A stretch of 64,000 nt of DNA from Chryseosolibacter sp044507775 (GTDB taxonomy: Bacteria > Bacteroidota > Bacteroidia > Cytophagales > Cyclobacteriaceae), in contig JBIQIY010000023.1 of NCBI GenBank assembly GCA_044507775.1, positions 37,118 to 101,117 of the forward strand, read 5' to 3'. A program made the position numbers and the translations under genes. Of this stretch, positions 50,891 through 59,115 are shown piece after piece. A model generated the notes under the pieces. That model ran no database searches. It saw only the letters and a program-made list of their open reading frames with translations, and had not been told where the DNA came from. Position 1 is the stretch's first letter. Every line of letters begins with the position of its first letter.

Positions 50891-52768
50891 ATGAAGTCAG
50901 CTATTCTCTTTCTTGTGGGCATGTGTTGCGCACTTTTGCAAGTCATGGCAGTTGATCCTGACCATCCAAAACCTGACCCGCCAAAGCTCAAGAACCCGAT
51001 ATCGGTAAAGTATATCAAATCAAATCTGCGCAAGACCAGCCCAAGGCTCATCCTCACGCCGGCCATTGAAAAAAGACTGAAGGCGAAGATGAAGTCCGAT
51101 CCGGTTGTCAAAAATTACTACGCGGCAATGAAGCTGAATGCCGCGCGCATACTGAAGGAGCCACTGCTAACACGGGAAATGGTCGGGAGGAGGTTGCTGG
51201 GGACGTCACGCGAAATGCTATACAGGATGAACATCCTTGGAATGGTTTACCGCATGGAGAAGGATCCGGCGATTGCGAAGCGCATTGATGCGGAGCTGCA
51301 AGCTGTCTCCAAATTCTCCGACTGGAATCCATCTCACTACCTCGATGTTGCAGAGATGTCTATGGCACTGGCCATCGCGCTTGACTGGGCTGGCGAGGCG
51401 TTGCCGAAGACAACCGTTGAATTGGCAAAGACTGCGTTGATAGAAAAAGGCATCAAGCCCAGTTTTCCGGAGGAAGAAACTCCGAGCTGGGTAAACACTA
51501 CCAACAACTGGAACCAGGTGTGCAATGGCGGAATGATCGCCGCAGCCATCTCCATTGCAGACAAAGATCCCGAACTTGCGGCCAGGACCATCAGCCGCTC
51601 GCTGGATGGCATGCCGTATGCGCTGGATGCATATGGACCTGATGGAGTTTATCCGGAAGGGGCGACTTATTGGGGATATGGAACAAGCTTTTCCGTTTTC
51701 ACCTCTTCGCTGCTTGAGACGGCGTTCGGTACAGACTTTGGCATTGCAGAGTACCCTTCTTTTGTTGAGAGTGCAAAATTCCGTTTACTGAGCGTCGCAC
51801 CCACGGGATGGTACTACAACTTTGCTGACTGCGGAGATCGGGCAGGTACATCAGGCGATGTTACCCTTGCGTGGTTCGCAAAACAGACAGGCAATTCGCT
51901 ATACTTTGAACGCGAGAAGTTTTTGAAATCTCCAGAGAGCCTGGGAAGACTTTCCCGACTGGCCGGCGGTGGAATCGTCTGGCTCGCGCAATTCGAACCT
52001 GGCAGTCGAAGCGAACTTCCATTAGCCTGGAAAGGCGAAGGACTGAACCCGGTCGTCATTTTTCAGAGTGACGCGAGCGATGCGCGGAAATTTTATTTCG
52101 GCGGAAAAGGCGGGAGAGCAACAGTGAACCATGGCAACATGGACGCGGGTTCTTTTGTGTTTGAACTGGACGGTGTCCGCTGGTCAATTGATCCAGGTAA
52201 TCAGTCGTATGAAGATATTGAAAAAACGGGGTTCAACCTTTGGAGTAACTGCCAGAATTGCGAGCGGTGGTTGTTGTTGACCAAGAACAACTACGGACAC
52301 AGCACCCTTACCGTAAATGACGCGCTGCATATCAACAATGGCTTTGCACCGCTGCTCGAATTCAAAACCGGCGACAGGCCACAAGCAACGTTTGACCTAA
52401 GCAATGTCTTTGGTGGAAAGCTTGCCAGCGCCAGCCGCACGTTCATCAAAGAGAGCAATGAATCTCTGTTGATTGAAGATAAAGTGCAGGTGAACGACTC
52501 GACGAAAACGGTGACATGGCAATTGATCACCGCGGCGGATGTTGAGATTACACGCGGAGGGGCAACCCTCCGACAGGATGGAAAGCAGCTCCGGCTGGAA
52601 AACCTCTCTCATCCCGAAGTTGCGATTTCCATTATTTCGCTCGATCCTCCACCCATGGAGCTCGACAGGAAAATAGAGAACCTGAAACGCATTGAGATTC
52701 GCCTGCCGGCCTATGTGCTCAGAGCAGGAGATGGTTCCATACGGGTGCGCCTCACCGGCGCAAATTAA
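50891..52768 (+). CDS. Heparinase II/III-like polysaccharide lyase family protein
   Basis: A 625-residue exported protein. The signal peptide ends LLQVMA (about residue 20). An alpha-toroid region (about 60-330) contains TNNWNQVCNGGMIAAAISIA and GPDGVYPEGATYWGYG, typical of the heparinase II/III alginate-lyase-like fold. A C-terminal beta domain (about 370-625) contains NHGNMDAGSFVFELDGVRW. It probably cleaves a uronate-containing glycan; substrate unknown. The Tat-exported Gfo/Idh/MocA gene follows after 40 bases, which suggests a joint glycan pathway in the periplasm. Confidence 0.85.
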   Translation: MKSAILFLVGMCCALLQVMAVDPDHPKPDPPKLKNPISVKYIKSNLRKTSPRLILTPAIEKRLKAKMKSDPVVKNYYAAMKLNAARILKEPLLTREMVGRRLLGTSREMLYRMNILGMVYRMEKDPAIAKRIDAELQAVSKFSDWNPSHYLDVAEMSMALAIALDWAGEALPKTTVELAKTALIEKGIKPSFPEEETPSWVNTTNNWNQVCNGGMIAAAISIADKDPELAARTISRSLDGMPYALDAYGPDGVYPEGATYWGYGTSFSVFTSSLLETAFGTDFGIAEYPSFVESAKFRLLSVAPTGWYYNFADCGDRAGTSGDVTLAWFAKQTGNSLYFEREKFLKSPESLGRLSRLAGGGIVWLAQFEPGSRSELPLAWKGEGLNPVVIFQSDASDARKFYFGGKGGRATVNHGNMDAGSFVFELDGVRWSIDPGNQSYEDIEKTGFNLWSNCQNCERWLLLTKNNYGHSTLTVNDALHINNGFAPLLEFKTGDRPQATFDLSNVFGGKLASASRTFIKESNESLLIEDKVQVNDSTKTVTWQLITAADVEITRGGATLRQDGKQLRLENLSHPEVAISIISLDPPPMELDRKIENLKRIEIRLPAYVLRAGDGSIRVRLTGAN

Positions 52769-52808
52769 TTTTTGCAAGCATCTTAATTTCTTAAACCGAT
52801 AACCGATC

Positions 52809-54107
52809 ATGAAATCCTCCCTTAACATCAGTCGCAGAAATTTCCTGAAGAACGCTGCGATCGCATCCTCAGTCTTTATTGTCCCCCGGCGCGTGCTGGG
52901 CGGGCCCGGCTATACTGCGCCAAGCGACAAGGTAACGCTTGGCTTTATTGGCTGTGGGCGGCAGAGCGGTGGTCTTCAAAGAAGATTTTCAGATCTTACT
53001 GAAACACAGATAGTCGCTGCATGCGATCCGTACGCCGCCAAGCTTAAGAGATTTGTTGACGCTAATAACAAGATTTATGCCGAGTTAACCGGACAGTCAT
53101 CCTACGATGCAACTCAGAGCTATGTAGATTTTCGGGAACTTCTTGCGCGCAAGGATATTGACGCAGTGATCATTGCATCACCCGACCACTGGCACGCGGC
53201 GATGTCCGTTCGGGCCGCGGAGGCTGGCAAGGATATCTATTGCGAAAAGCCGTTATCGCTAACCGTGAAGGAAGGAAGGACGATGGTGAACGCGACGCGC
53301 GACCATGGCAGAGTGTTTCAGACGGGAAGCATGCAGCGATCCTGGAAGGAGTTCACACAGGCCGTGCAACTTGTGAGGAGCGGCGCCATCGGGGAAATCA
53401 AAAAAGTCGTCGTCAGTGTTGGGGGCCCTCCCAAAGACTGGGACCTTCAGGGAGAGCCCATGCCACAAGGATTGAACTGGGATTTGTGGATGGGCCCGAA
53501 TGTAACGGAACGTCCTTACAACAATGTTCTGGCGCCCAACCTCGACGCAACGTTCTGGGCTAAATGGCGCGACTACAAAGAGTTTGGAGGAGGCTTAATG
53601 ACTGACTGGGGTGCTCACATGTTTGACATCGGCCAGTGGGGATTGGGAATGGACAACAGCGGTCCGGTGAAGGTCATTCCTCCCGGTAAAGACGCACAAG
53701 CCGGTCTTATTTACGAATACGCGAATGGCGTGCAGATGATCCACCAGCCCGACGCCGGGAAAAACTACTGTCACTTCTTTGGAACAGAGGGGGACGTTTA
53801 CGTGCAACGCGGCGAATTGAGAACAACTCCCGAAACGCTGAAAGATAAAGTCTTCCAACAGCACGACTATAAGATTTATGTCAGCGACAACCACTACCAG
53901 GACTTTATCAACTCCATGAAGACGCGCAAGCCGCCGATTTGCGACGTGGAAGTCGGACATCGAAGTGCTACGGTCTGCAACATCGGCAACATCGCCTACG
54001 CCCTCGGAAGAAGCCTCGAATGGGATCCCGAAAAGGAAAAGTTCAGCAAGGATGGAGAAGCGAATAAGTTTTTGAAGAGGAAGATGAAGAAGGAATGGAA
54101 GGCGTGA
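52809..54107 (+). CDS. Tat-exported Gfo/Idh/MocA family oxidoreductase
   Basis: A 432-residue NAD(P)-dependent sugar oxidoreductase. The N-terminus has a twin-arginine signal (SRRNFLKNAAIASSVF). The Rossmann motif is LGFIGCGRQSGG, the catalytic segment is IYCEKPLSLTVKEGR, and the C-terminal domain has LMTDWGAHMFDIGQWGLG. Exported members of this family act on cyclic sugars or glycosides with tightly bound NAD. Its TGA stop (54105-54107) lies inside the first heptamer of the array that follows. Confidence 0.92.
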   Translation: MKSSLNISRRNFLKNAAIASSVFIVPRRVLGGPGYTAPSDKVTLGFIGCGRQSGGLQRRFSDLTETQIVAACDPYAAKLKRFVDANNKIYAELTGQSSYDATQSYVDFRELLARKDIDAVIIASPDHWHAAMSVRAAEAGKDIYCEKPLSLTVKEGRTMVNATRDHGRVFQTGSMQRSWKEFTQAVQLVRSGAIGEIKKVVVSVGGPPKDWDLQGEPMPQGLNWDLWMGPNVTERPYNNVLAPNLDATFWAKWRDYKEFGGGLMTDWGAHMFDIGQWGLGMDNSGPVKVIPPGKDAQAGLIYEYANGVQMIHQPDAGKNYCHFFGTEGDVYVQRGELRTTPETLKDKVFQQHDYKIYVSDNHYQDFINSMKTRKPPICDVEVGHRSATVCNIGNIAYALGRSLEWDPEKEKFSKDGEANKFLKRKMKKEWKA

Positions 54108-54342
54108 GTGGTGAGTGGTGAGTGGTGAGCAGTGAGTGGTGAGTGGTGAGTCGTGAATCGTGAGACGTGAGACGTGAGACGTGAATCGTTAGTCATTAGT
54201 AATGAGAAGGGATCTGCCTGCAAGCTCTGAAATCTGCCACTCACCACTCACTACTCACTACTCACTACTCACTGCGCACCACTCACTACCCACGACTCAC
54301 GACCCACGACTGACGTCTCACGTCTGACGTCTCACGTCTCAC
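54104..54342. repeat. Inverted heptamer array (GTGAGTN / NACTCAC), 14 and 15 units
   Basis: The left arm is fourteen 7-base units at 54104-54201 (GTGAGTG, GTGAGAC, GTGAATC, degrading to GTTAGTC, ATTAGTA). The right arm is fifteen at 54238-54342 (CACTCAC, TACTCAC, GACTCAC, GTCTCAC). A 36-base spacer separates them. The first unit contains the Gfo/Idh stop codon. The last ends 6 bases before the stop of the convergent M61 gene. The unit is the same as at 27071-27384. Confidence 0.95.
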
Positions 54343-54348
54343 GCGTCG

Positions 54349-56304
54349 TTACCGTCCAAGCCATGCGTCCCGGAGTTCAAGTTGTTCTGAAGTAGCCTGG
54401 GGGTTGGGGGCGAGAAGATGGCGCTGGGTGATGCGGACTTTTTGCACGGGGGCGGTGAGCACGGTCTCCTTGTTTTCACCATTGGAATTCTTTCGCATCA
54501 CGGTGAAAGAAATATCTTTTAGTTCTTCGAGACTCATCAGCTGCCGCTGAAGGAATGTGCTGATGTCCGGACTTCCCAGATCCGGTATTTCTTCTCCGTT
54601 GATTTTTATGAGCACGTCTCCTTCCTGGAAGCCGAGCGCCCGACCCAACGCATTCAGATTTGCTGTTGTGGCAATTTGCAGGCGCGGAACGCTGTCGAGT
54701 TCTGTCAATCCCAAATCCGGGTTATCGATTCCGAGGCTGTAATCTTCGAACGTATGCTCCTCGGCATAAATGATGCCCACTTCATCGAAGATTTCTTCGA
54801 AGGGCAGAGGCTCAATACGGTTCGGCGTCGAGCTGCTCGTGTCAGCGGCGATAGGTCCTTTGCCTTTGACGTACCGTTCAAAGAACTCGCCGATGACTGG
54901 ACCCGTCATCGAGGTGATCTCGCCAATGAGTTTGTCGTCCTCGAATGGCTTGTCCTTTCCATATTTCCTGGAAAGTTCGAGGACCAGATCGCGAAGTCCG
55001 TGTTCGCCGCCGGAGAGCTTCCGCAGCTTTATGTCGAGGCACAATCCAATGAGCGCTCCTTTTTGATAGACGTTGTAATACTGATCGTGGTATTTGTCGA
55101 GCGTAAATTTGCTGATCTCCGTAAAAGGGACCTCATCGATGAACTCGTCTGATGTCAGCATCTGCTGCCGGATAGTCTGTATGAAATCGTCCACGGTAGT
55201 AAGGTCGTATTGGACCTGGACGAGCGCTGCAAAATACTCCGTTACTCCTTCGTACAGCCAGAGGTGCTGTGACATTTTCGGATCGTTGAAGTCGAAGTCG
55301 TCAATTTCCCTGGAGTGAACGGTCAGGGGTGTAACAATGTGGAAAAACTCGTGGGCCGCAAAATCTCTCAGCTGTTGTTTCATTTGCCCGATCGGCATTT
55401 CAGGCATGTAATAGAATGACGAATAAGAATGTTCGAGTGCCCCGTATTTCAAAATGGGTTTGTCTGTGAAGTAAAATATGAAGGCGTATTTATCGACGGG
55501 AAGCTTTCCTCCGAGGAATTCTTTTTGTGCCATGAGGACCTCGCGGATGCTCTCAGCGATCTCGCGGGCCGTTACCTTGTTTGTCGGGGAATAGGAACCG
55601 ATCAAGACTTCGGCGTTTGCCACCCGGATAACGGCCGTGTCCGGCTTGGCATACATCAGCGGCGAATCCACGAGGTGATCGTAGTCGGTGGCTTCGTAGA
55701 CATCGACCACCTTGTTCGAGCTGTCAGAGGTCTTTTCCAGCTTCAGACTACCGGGCGCAACACCTGTCTCGGTCGGGATCAATCCGGTGGATCCGTAAAA
55801 GCTTTTCGGCCGGATGATGTTCAGCCGGAAGTCTGGCTCCTTGAGTCCTTCGAAGTATCCAAAAAATCCGCTTGTGTTGATGACAAAATTCTTTCCCGCT
55901 TCGATGTTTGTTCCGGCAGGCCAGAAAATGTCAGGGCCTTTAACGGAGGTATCCCATGTATCATCGATCCAGTACGTTATCCTCGTAAGTTTATGGGCGT
56001 TCCGAATCCTCCATGCATTTTCACCCATCTTTTCGACCGGAAGTTTCTTGCCTTTCTTATCCAGCGCCTGAAAGGACGTAACGTATCGGCCGTAGTCGGC
56101 AATGGCGTAAGTACCCGGCACGATTTTCGGAAAATAGAAGGTAATCTCCTTTTCGCTGAGAGGGGGCGGTGTGAGTTCCACAAACACGCGGTCGTCAACG
56201 ACATTGGTCAGGTCCACCGTGTACTGGTAGGGGTTTTTGTCGGATTGGCTAAACGCAGAAACTGACGCTAGAAAGACTAATATACTCGCGAAAAAGGATC
56301 TCAT
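54349..56304 (-). CDS. M61 family metallopeptidase with PDZ domain
   Basis: A 651-residue exported peptidase. The signal peptide is about 1-19 (ending SAFSQ). The zinc motif is HEFFH at 318-322 with the third ligand Glu352 in LWLYEGVTEYF, as in the M61 glycyl aminopeptidase family. A PDZ domain lies near 540-610 (GRALGFQEGDVLIKINGEEI). Probable role: periplasmic aminopeptidase. Length and domain order are normal for the family. Confidence 0.93.
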   Translation of the reverse strand: MRSFFASILVFLASVSAFSQSDKNPYQYTVDLTNVVDDRVFVELTPPPLSEKEITFYFPKIVPGTYAIADYGRYVTSFQALDKKGKKLPVEKMGENAWRIRNAHKLTRITYWIDDTWDTSVKGPDIFWPAGTNIEAGKNFVINTSGFFGYFEGLKEPDFRLNIIRPKSFYGSTGLIPTETGVAPGSLKLEKTSDSSNKVVDVYEATDYDHLVDSPLMYAKPDTAVIRVANAEVLIGSYSPTNKVTAREIAESIREVLMAQKEFLGGKLPVDKYAFIFYFTDKPILKYGALEHSYSSFYYMPEMPIGQMKQQLRDFAAHEFFHIVTPLTVHSREIDDFDFNDPKMSQHLWLYEGVTEYFAALVQVQYDLTTVDDFIQTIRQQMLTSDEFIDEVPFTEISKFTLDKYHDQYYNVYQKGALIGLCLDIKLRKLSGGEHGLRDLVLELSRKYGKDKPFEDDKLIGEITSMTGPVIGEFFERYVKGKGPIAADTSSSTPNRIEPLPFEEIFDEVGIIYAEEHTFEDYSLGIDNPDLGLTELDSVPRLQIATTANLNALGRALGFQEGDVLIKINGEEIPDLGSPDISTFLQRQLMSLEELKDISFTVMRKNSNGENKETVLTAPVQKVRITQRHLLAPNPQATSEQLELRDAWLGR

Positions 56305-56389
56305 ATAGTTAAATTTGGAACCAAGTTAATTTTATTTTGTTCGCCCGATAGGGATTTAACGGCCGACGGACATAAATACTGCATATTAC

Positions 56390-56755
56390 GTGAAGAAAAC
56401 AGTCATAATCGGAGCAACAACCAATCCAGGAAGATACGCTCACCTGGCGGCTCGAATGTTAACGGAATACAATCACGAAATCGTTCCGGTAGGCATCAAG
56501 GACGGGGCTGTTTTCGGCAAAGAGATTCTCGACATCTTTTCGAGACCGTCTATCGAGGATGTTGACACGGTCACTATGTACATCGGTCCTCACCGGCAGG
56601 CTGAGCACATGGATTATATCCTTGGACTGAAACCCAAGCGGATCATTTTCAATCCCGGGACTGAGAACCCGGAATTCATCCGAAGGGCTGAAGAGCAGGG
56701 CGTCGAGGCGCTTGAGGCGTGTACGCTTGTCATGCTTCGGAGCCGGCAGTTCTGA
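56390..56755 (+). CDS. CoA-binding domain protein
   Basis: A 121-residue Rossmann-fold protein (CoA-binding domain, YccU-like). It has the N-terminal motif VIIGATTNPGRYAHLA and IIFNPGTENPEFIRRAEEQG. Starts with GTG. Such single-domain proteins bind CoA or a nucleotide; function unknown. It stands alone, divergent from the M61 gene and about 300 bases before gyrB. Confidence 0.88.
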   Translation: MKKTVIIGATTNPGRYAHLAARMLTEYNHEIVPVGIKDGAVFGKEILDIFSRPSIEDVDTVTMYIGPHRQAEHMDYILGLKPKRIIFNPGTENPEFIRRAEEQGVEALEACTLVMLRSRQF

Positions 56756-57056
56756 TGTTTCCCATCGAATTTTCAAGCGAGTTTTTGTGTTATCCAGACA
56801 GTGAACTTACGGCGATCTAGGGGCCGGATAGCCCTTCCGTGTTCATGTTTTTTTTCTTGCCAATTCAGTGGCGAGCGAGGTCGTTACGGAAGACGCGTAG
56901 ACACAGTTTGGCACCTCTTGAGACGAGCATTTTTCAGGGCTTCATCAGGCGACATTCAGGTCCTTTTTCACAGCGGAAAATACTTCATTTTTTTCCTCTG
57001 AAATATGCTGATTCCGAGGCAAAAAAATGTATTTTTGGCGGTTCTAATCAATAAAA
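56756..57056. other. gyrB upstream region
   Basis: About 300 bases without a gene I would support. A short basic frame at 56801-57001 has no signal or motif and is probably chance. The stretch is T-rich towards the end and carries the gyrB -7 box. No hairpin terminator was seen for the CoA-binding gene. Confidence 0.45.
57030..57037 (+). promoter_or_regulatory. -7 element of gyrB
   Basis: TATTTTTG is a perfect TAnnTTTG match, 19 bases before the gyrB ATG. No -33 TTG at standard spacing is evident. Confidence 0.5.
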
Positions 57057-59012
57057 ATGAGCGAGGTTAAAGATAAAGTCCCGGCTGAGTATTCGGCCAA
57101 TAACATTCAGGTATTAGAGGGTTTGGAGGCGGTTCGGAAAAGACCCGCGATGTATATTGGAGATGTTGGAGTAAAGGGCTTGCATCACCTCATCTGGGAA
57201 GTTGTCGACAACTCGATCGACGAGGCGATGGGCGGTTATTGCGACCTTATTCAGGTAACGATCAACGAAGATAATTCCATTACGGTAGAGGATAACGGCA
57301 GGGGTATTCCCACCGACATGCACGAGAAGGAAAAGCGGTCGGCTCTTGAAGTTGTTATGACCGTTCTCCACGCCGGCGGCAAATTCGATAAGAATACGTA
57401 CAAAGTTTCAGGCGGTCTGCACGGCGTGGGGGTTTCCTGCGTGAACGCGCTTTCGGAAGTTCTTCGCGCCACGATTTACCGCGACGGGAAGGTTTTTGAA
57501 CAGGAATATCATCGCGGCGCGCCCCAGTATCCGGTCCGAGTAGTGGGCGAATCCGAGAAAAGCGGAACTACGGTGAACTTCAAGCCTGACCGGCAGATAT
57601 TTCTGGTTTCGGAATTTAACTATGAAACTATCGCGTCGCGCCTGCGGGAGCTCGCCTTCCTCAATCCGGGTATCGAGATCAAGCTGACCGATCTCAGGGA
57701 GAAGGATGAAAAGAGCGCCGGACGTTCTGATTCGTTCCTTTCGGAGGGTGGTCTTCGCGAATTTGTAAACTACATCGACTCGACGCGTGAAAAGCTGATA
57801 CCCGAGCCAATCTACATAGAGAATGACAAGGGTACAGTACCCGTCCAGGTGGCACTGAGCTACAACACTTCCTTCACGGAGAATCTGGTCTCATACGTCA
57901 ATAACATCAACACCCACGAGGGAGGTACCCACGTTGCAGGGTTTCGCCGCGCGCTGACCCGGACGCTGAAGAGTTACGCTGACCGGTCGGGCTTACTCGA
58001 AAAACTGAAGATCGATATCAGTGGCGACGATTTCCGCGAGGGGCTGACGGCGGTGATTTCTATTAAGGTCGCCGAACCTCAATTCGAAGGTCAGACAAAA
58101 ACAAAGCTTGGAAACTCGGACGTAATGGGGATCGTCGACCAGTCGGTAGGCGAGGTTCTCGGGTCGTACCTGGAGGAGCACCCGCGCGAGGCTAAGCTTA
58201 TTGTCAACAAAGTTATTCTCGCTGCCCAGGCTCGTCATGCAGCTCGCAAGGCGCGCGAAATGGTTCAGCGGAAAAACGTTCTTACAGGAACCGGCCTTCC
58301 GGGAAAACTTGCCGACTGTTCGAGTACCGACCCCAGCATTTGTGAAGTGTACCTGGTGGAAGGAGACTCCGCGGGTGGTTCGGCAAAGCAGGGACGGGAC
58401 CGGAACTTTCAGGCGATACTTCCCTTGCGAGGCAAAATCCTGAACGTTGAAAAAGCGCAGGAGCACAAGATATACGACAACGAAGAGATCAAGAATATTA
58501 TCACGGCGCTGGGAGTCAGCTTCGGCACCCTGGAGGACGAAAAAGCGCTTAACCTGAACAAGCTTCGTTATCATAAGATTATCATTATGACCGATGCTGA
58601 TGTCGACGGAAGTCACATCCGCACTTTGATTCTGACCTTTTTCTTCCGCTACATGCGACAGCTCATTGAGCGCGGCTTTGTGTATATCGCGCTCCCGCCG
58701 CTCTATCTCGTGAAGAAAGGGAAGGAAGAGCGCTACTGCTGGACAGAAGAGGAGCGCATGGCGCTGGTGAAGGAGCTGGGTGGCGGGAAGGATGACTCCG
58801 TACACGTGCAGCGTTACAAGGGTCTCGGTGAAATGAACCCCGAACAATTGTGGGCCACTACCATGGACCCCGCGAGAAGGTCTCTGAAACTTGTCAGCAT
58901 TGAATCTGCGGCGGAGGCAGACCATCTTTTCTCCATGCTTATGGGTGACGAAGTAGCACCGAGGAGGGAGTTCATCGAGAAAAATGCAAAGTACGCCCGG
59001 ATAGATATTTGA
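57057..59012 (+). CDS. gyrB: DNA gyrase subunit B
   Basis: A 651-residue type IIA topoisomerase subunit. The GHKL ATPase has EVVDNSIDEAMGG, VEDNGRGIPTD and the lid KVSGGLHGVGVSCVNALS. The transducer is followed by the Toprim motifs VEGDSAGGSAKQGRD and DADVDGSHIRTL. The C-terminal tail (EMNPEQLWATTMDP) is typical. The signature QGRD with a normal-length Toprim favours GyrB over ParE. A strong terminator follows. Confidence 0.97.
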   Translation: MSEVKDKVPAEYSANNIQVLEGLEAVRKRPAMYIGDVGVKGLHHLIWEVVDNSIDEAMGGYCDLIQVTINEDNSITVEDNGRGIPTDMHEKEKRSALEVVMTVLHAGGKFDKNTYKVSGGLHGVGVSCVNALSEVLRATIYRDGKVFEQEYHRGAPQYPVRVVGESEKSGTTVNFKPDRQIFLVSEFNYETIASRLRELAFLNPGIEIKLTDLREKDEKSAGRSDSFLSEGGLREFVNYIDSTREKLIPEPIYIENDKGTVPVQVALSYNTSFTENLVSYVNNINTHEGGTHVAGFRRALTRTLKSYADRSGLLEKLKIDISGDDFREGLTAVISIKVAEPQFEGQTKTKLGNSDVMGIVDQSVGEVLGSYLEEHPREAKLIVNKVILAAQARHAARKAREMVQRKNVLTGTGLPGKLADCSSTDPSICEVYLVEGDSAGGSAKQGRDRNFQAILPLRGKILNVEKAQEHKIYDNEEIKNIITALGVSFGTLEDEKALNLNKLRYHKIIIMTDADVDGSHIRTLILTFFFRYMRQLIERGFVYIALPPLYLVKKGKEERYCWTEEERMALVKELGGGKDDSVHVQRYKGLGEMNPEQLWATTMDPARRSLKLVSIESAAEADHLFSMLMGDEVAPRREFIEKNAKYARIDI

Positions 59013-59035
59013 CCCTTCATTAGCCTGGCGCTGCA

Positions 59036-59090
59036 AACCGCCCGTCACCTGGTTGTCCTGGGATGGGGGCGGTTGTGTTTATTTTTATTC
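59036..59090 (+). terminator. Likely intrinsic terminator after gyrB
   Basis: A perfect 8-bp stem AACCGCCC (59036-59043) / GGGCGGTT (59067-59074) with a 23-base loop, followed by the T-rich stretch TGTTTATTTTTATTCTT. It lies 23 bases after the gyrB stop. The large loop makes it weaker than a classic hairpin. Confidence 0.65.
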
Positions 59091-59115
59091 TTGATTAATC
59101 CTTTAAGTTATTGAT

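Noticed and set aside
57993..59048. A 351-codon open frame antisense to gyrB
   Set aside because: It mirrors the highly conserved Toprim region of GyrB; no independent coding evidence.
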